From CAZQEZ01 sp964592475 (lineage in GTDB: Bacteria > Bacteroidota > Bacteroidia > Cytophagales > Cyclobacteriaceae): a stretch of 6,682 nucleotides of DNA. Location: NCBI GenBank assembly GCA_964592475.1, contig CAZQEZ010000206.1, positions 1 to 6,682 of the forward strand, written 5' to 3'. The notes under the pieces were generated by a model. It saw only the letters and a program-made list of their open reading frames with translations, was not told the origin of the DNA and ran no database searches. This document shows positions 6,509-6,682 of this stretch, one piece after another (position 1 is the first letter of the stretch; each line of letters starts with the position of its first letter). Made by a program: the position numbers and the translations under genes.

Positions 6509-6682
6509 TTACTCGCCATCGACATACCTTAACCAGTCCTCAGGAATTTCCAAAATTTGATTATTCTCTATCAACTTATTTCGAAGCTGAGAATAAGATA
6601 TATCCTGGACGTTAATTTGCTGTTCAGCAGCAATAGCTGCTGCGCATCCGGCACTTTGCCCTAAAATCATAAAGGTTGGCAA
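6509..6682 (-). CDS. FAD-dependent oxidoreductase, C-terminal 57 residues (5' part outside window)
   Basis: The frame is open from the right edge to a TAA at 6511-6509. The visible residues begin LPTFMILGQSAGCAAAIAAE and continue with a VQDISYSQLRNKLIENNQIL stretch. This is the characteristic C-terminus of the FAD_oxidored (PF12831) family: a GQSAGxAAA helix that packs against the flavin, followed by a short helix with a D-Y-x-x-L-R pattern and a final LxxNxQIL. Such flavoproteins carry an N-terminal Rossmann motif, which would lie outside this window. The family is frequent beside sulfatases and glycoside hydrolases in polysaccharide-degrading bacteria, but its substrates are mostly unknown. 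It sits in the same orientation and only 41 bases upstream of sulfatase A, so it is probably the preceding gene of the same operon. The family call is good; the reaction is not known. Confidence 0.8.
   Translation of the reverse strand: MPTFMILGQSAGCAAAIAAEQQINVQDISYSQLRNKLIENNQILEIPEDWLRYVDGE

Overview
The window looks like part of one exported-enzyme operon from a Bacteroidota member that uses polysaccharides. A marine or sediment Marinilabiliales-type bacterium is a guess from style, not proof. The reasons are: all genes lie on the minus strand; codon use is moderately AT-rich with A-rich leaders and little Shine-Dalgarno sequence; the signal peptides end in typical A-Q or S-Q sites; and two formylglycine sulfatases sit side by side. 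No RNA gene, CRISPR array, insertion sequence or integrase is seen, and no stretch of more than about 41 bases is non-coding.

Layout in the direction of transcription (high to low coordinates): (1) 6682-6509, the last 57 residues of an FAD-dependent oxidoreductase that starts outside the window; (2) 6467-5034, sulfatase A, a 477-aa S1 sulfatase distantly like sulfamidase; (3) 5030-3579, propeller-like protein A, a 483-aa exported protein of a family I cannot name; (4) 3571-2177, sulfatase B, a 464-aa S1 sulfatase with a complete canonical active site; (5) 2180 to the left edge, propeller-like protein B, a lipoprotein-type paralogue of protein A. Protein B is open for 726 codons without a stop and carries a second, degenerate copy of its own domain. 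Gene spacings are 41, 3 and 7 bases and then a 4-base ATGA overlap, so the genes are almost certainly co-transcribed and partly translationally coupled.

The most interesting content is the pair of propeller-like proteins. They share a strict set of aromatic, Arg and His positions, alternate with two different sulfatases, and match no enzyme family I can recall. A reasonable hypothesis is a small pathway in which the sulfatases remove sulfate from a sulfated glycan or glycoside, the propeller-like proteins bind or cleave it, and the oxidoreductase acts on a released sugar or related compound. The catalytic role of the propeller-like proteins, the substrate, and the taxonomic placement are inference.
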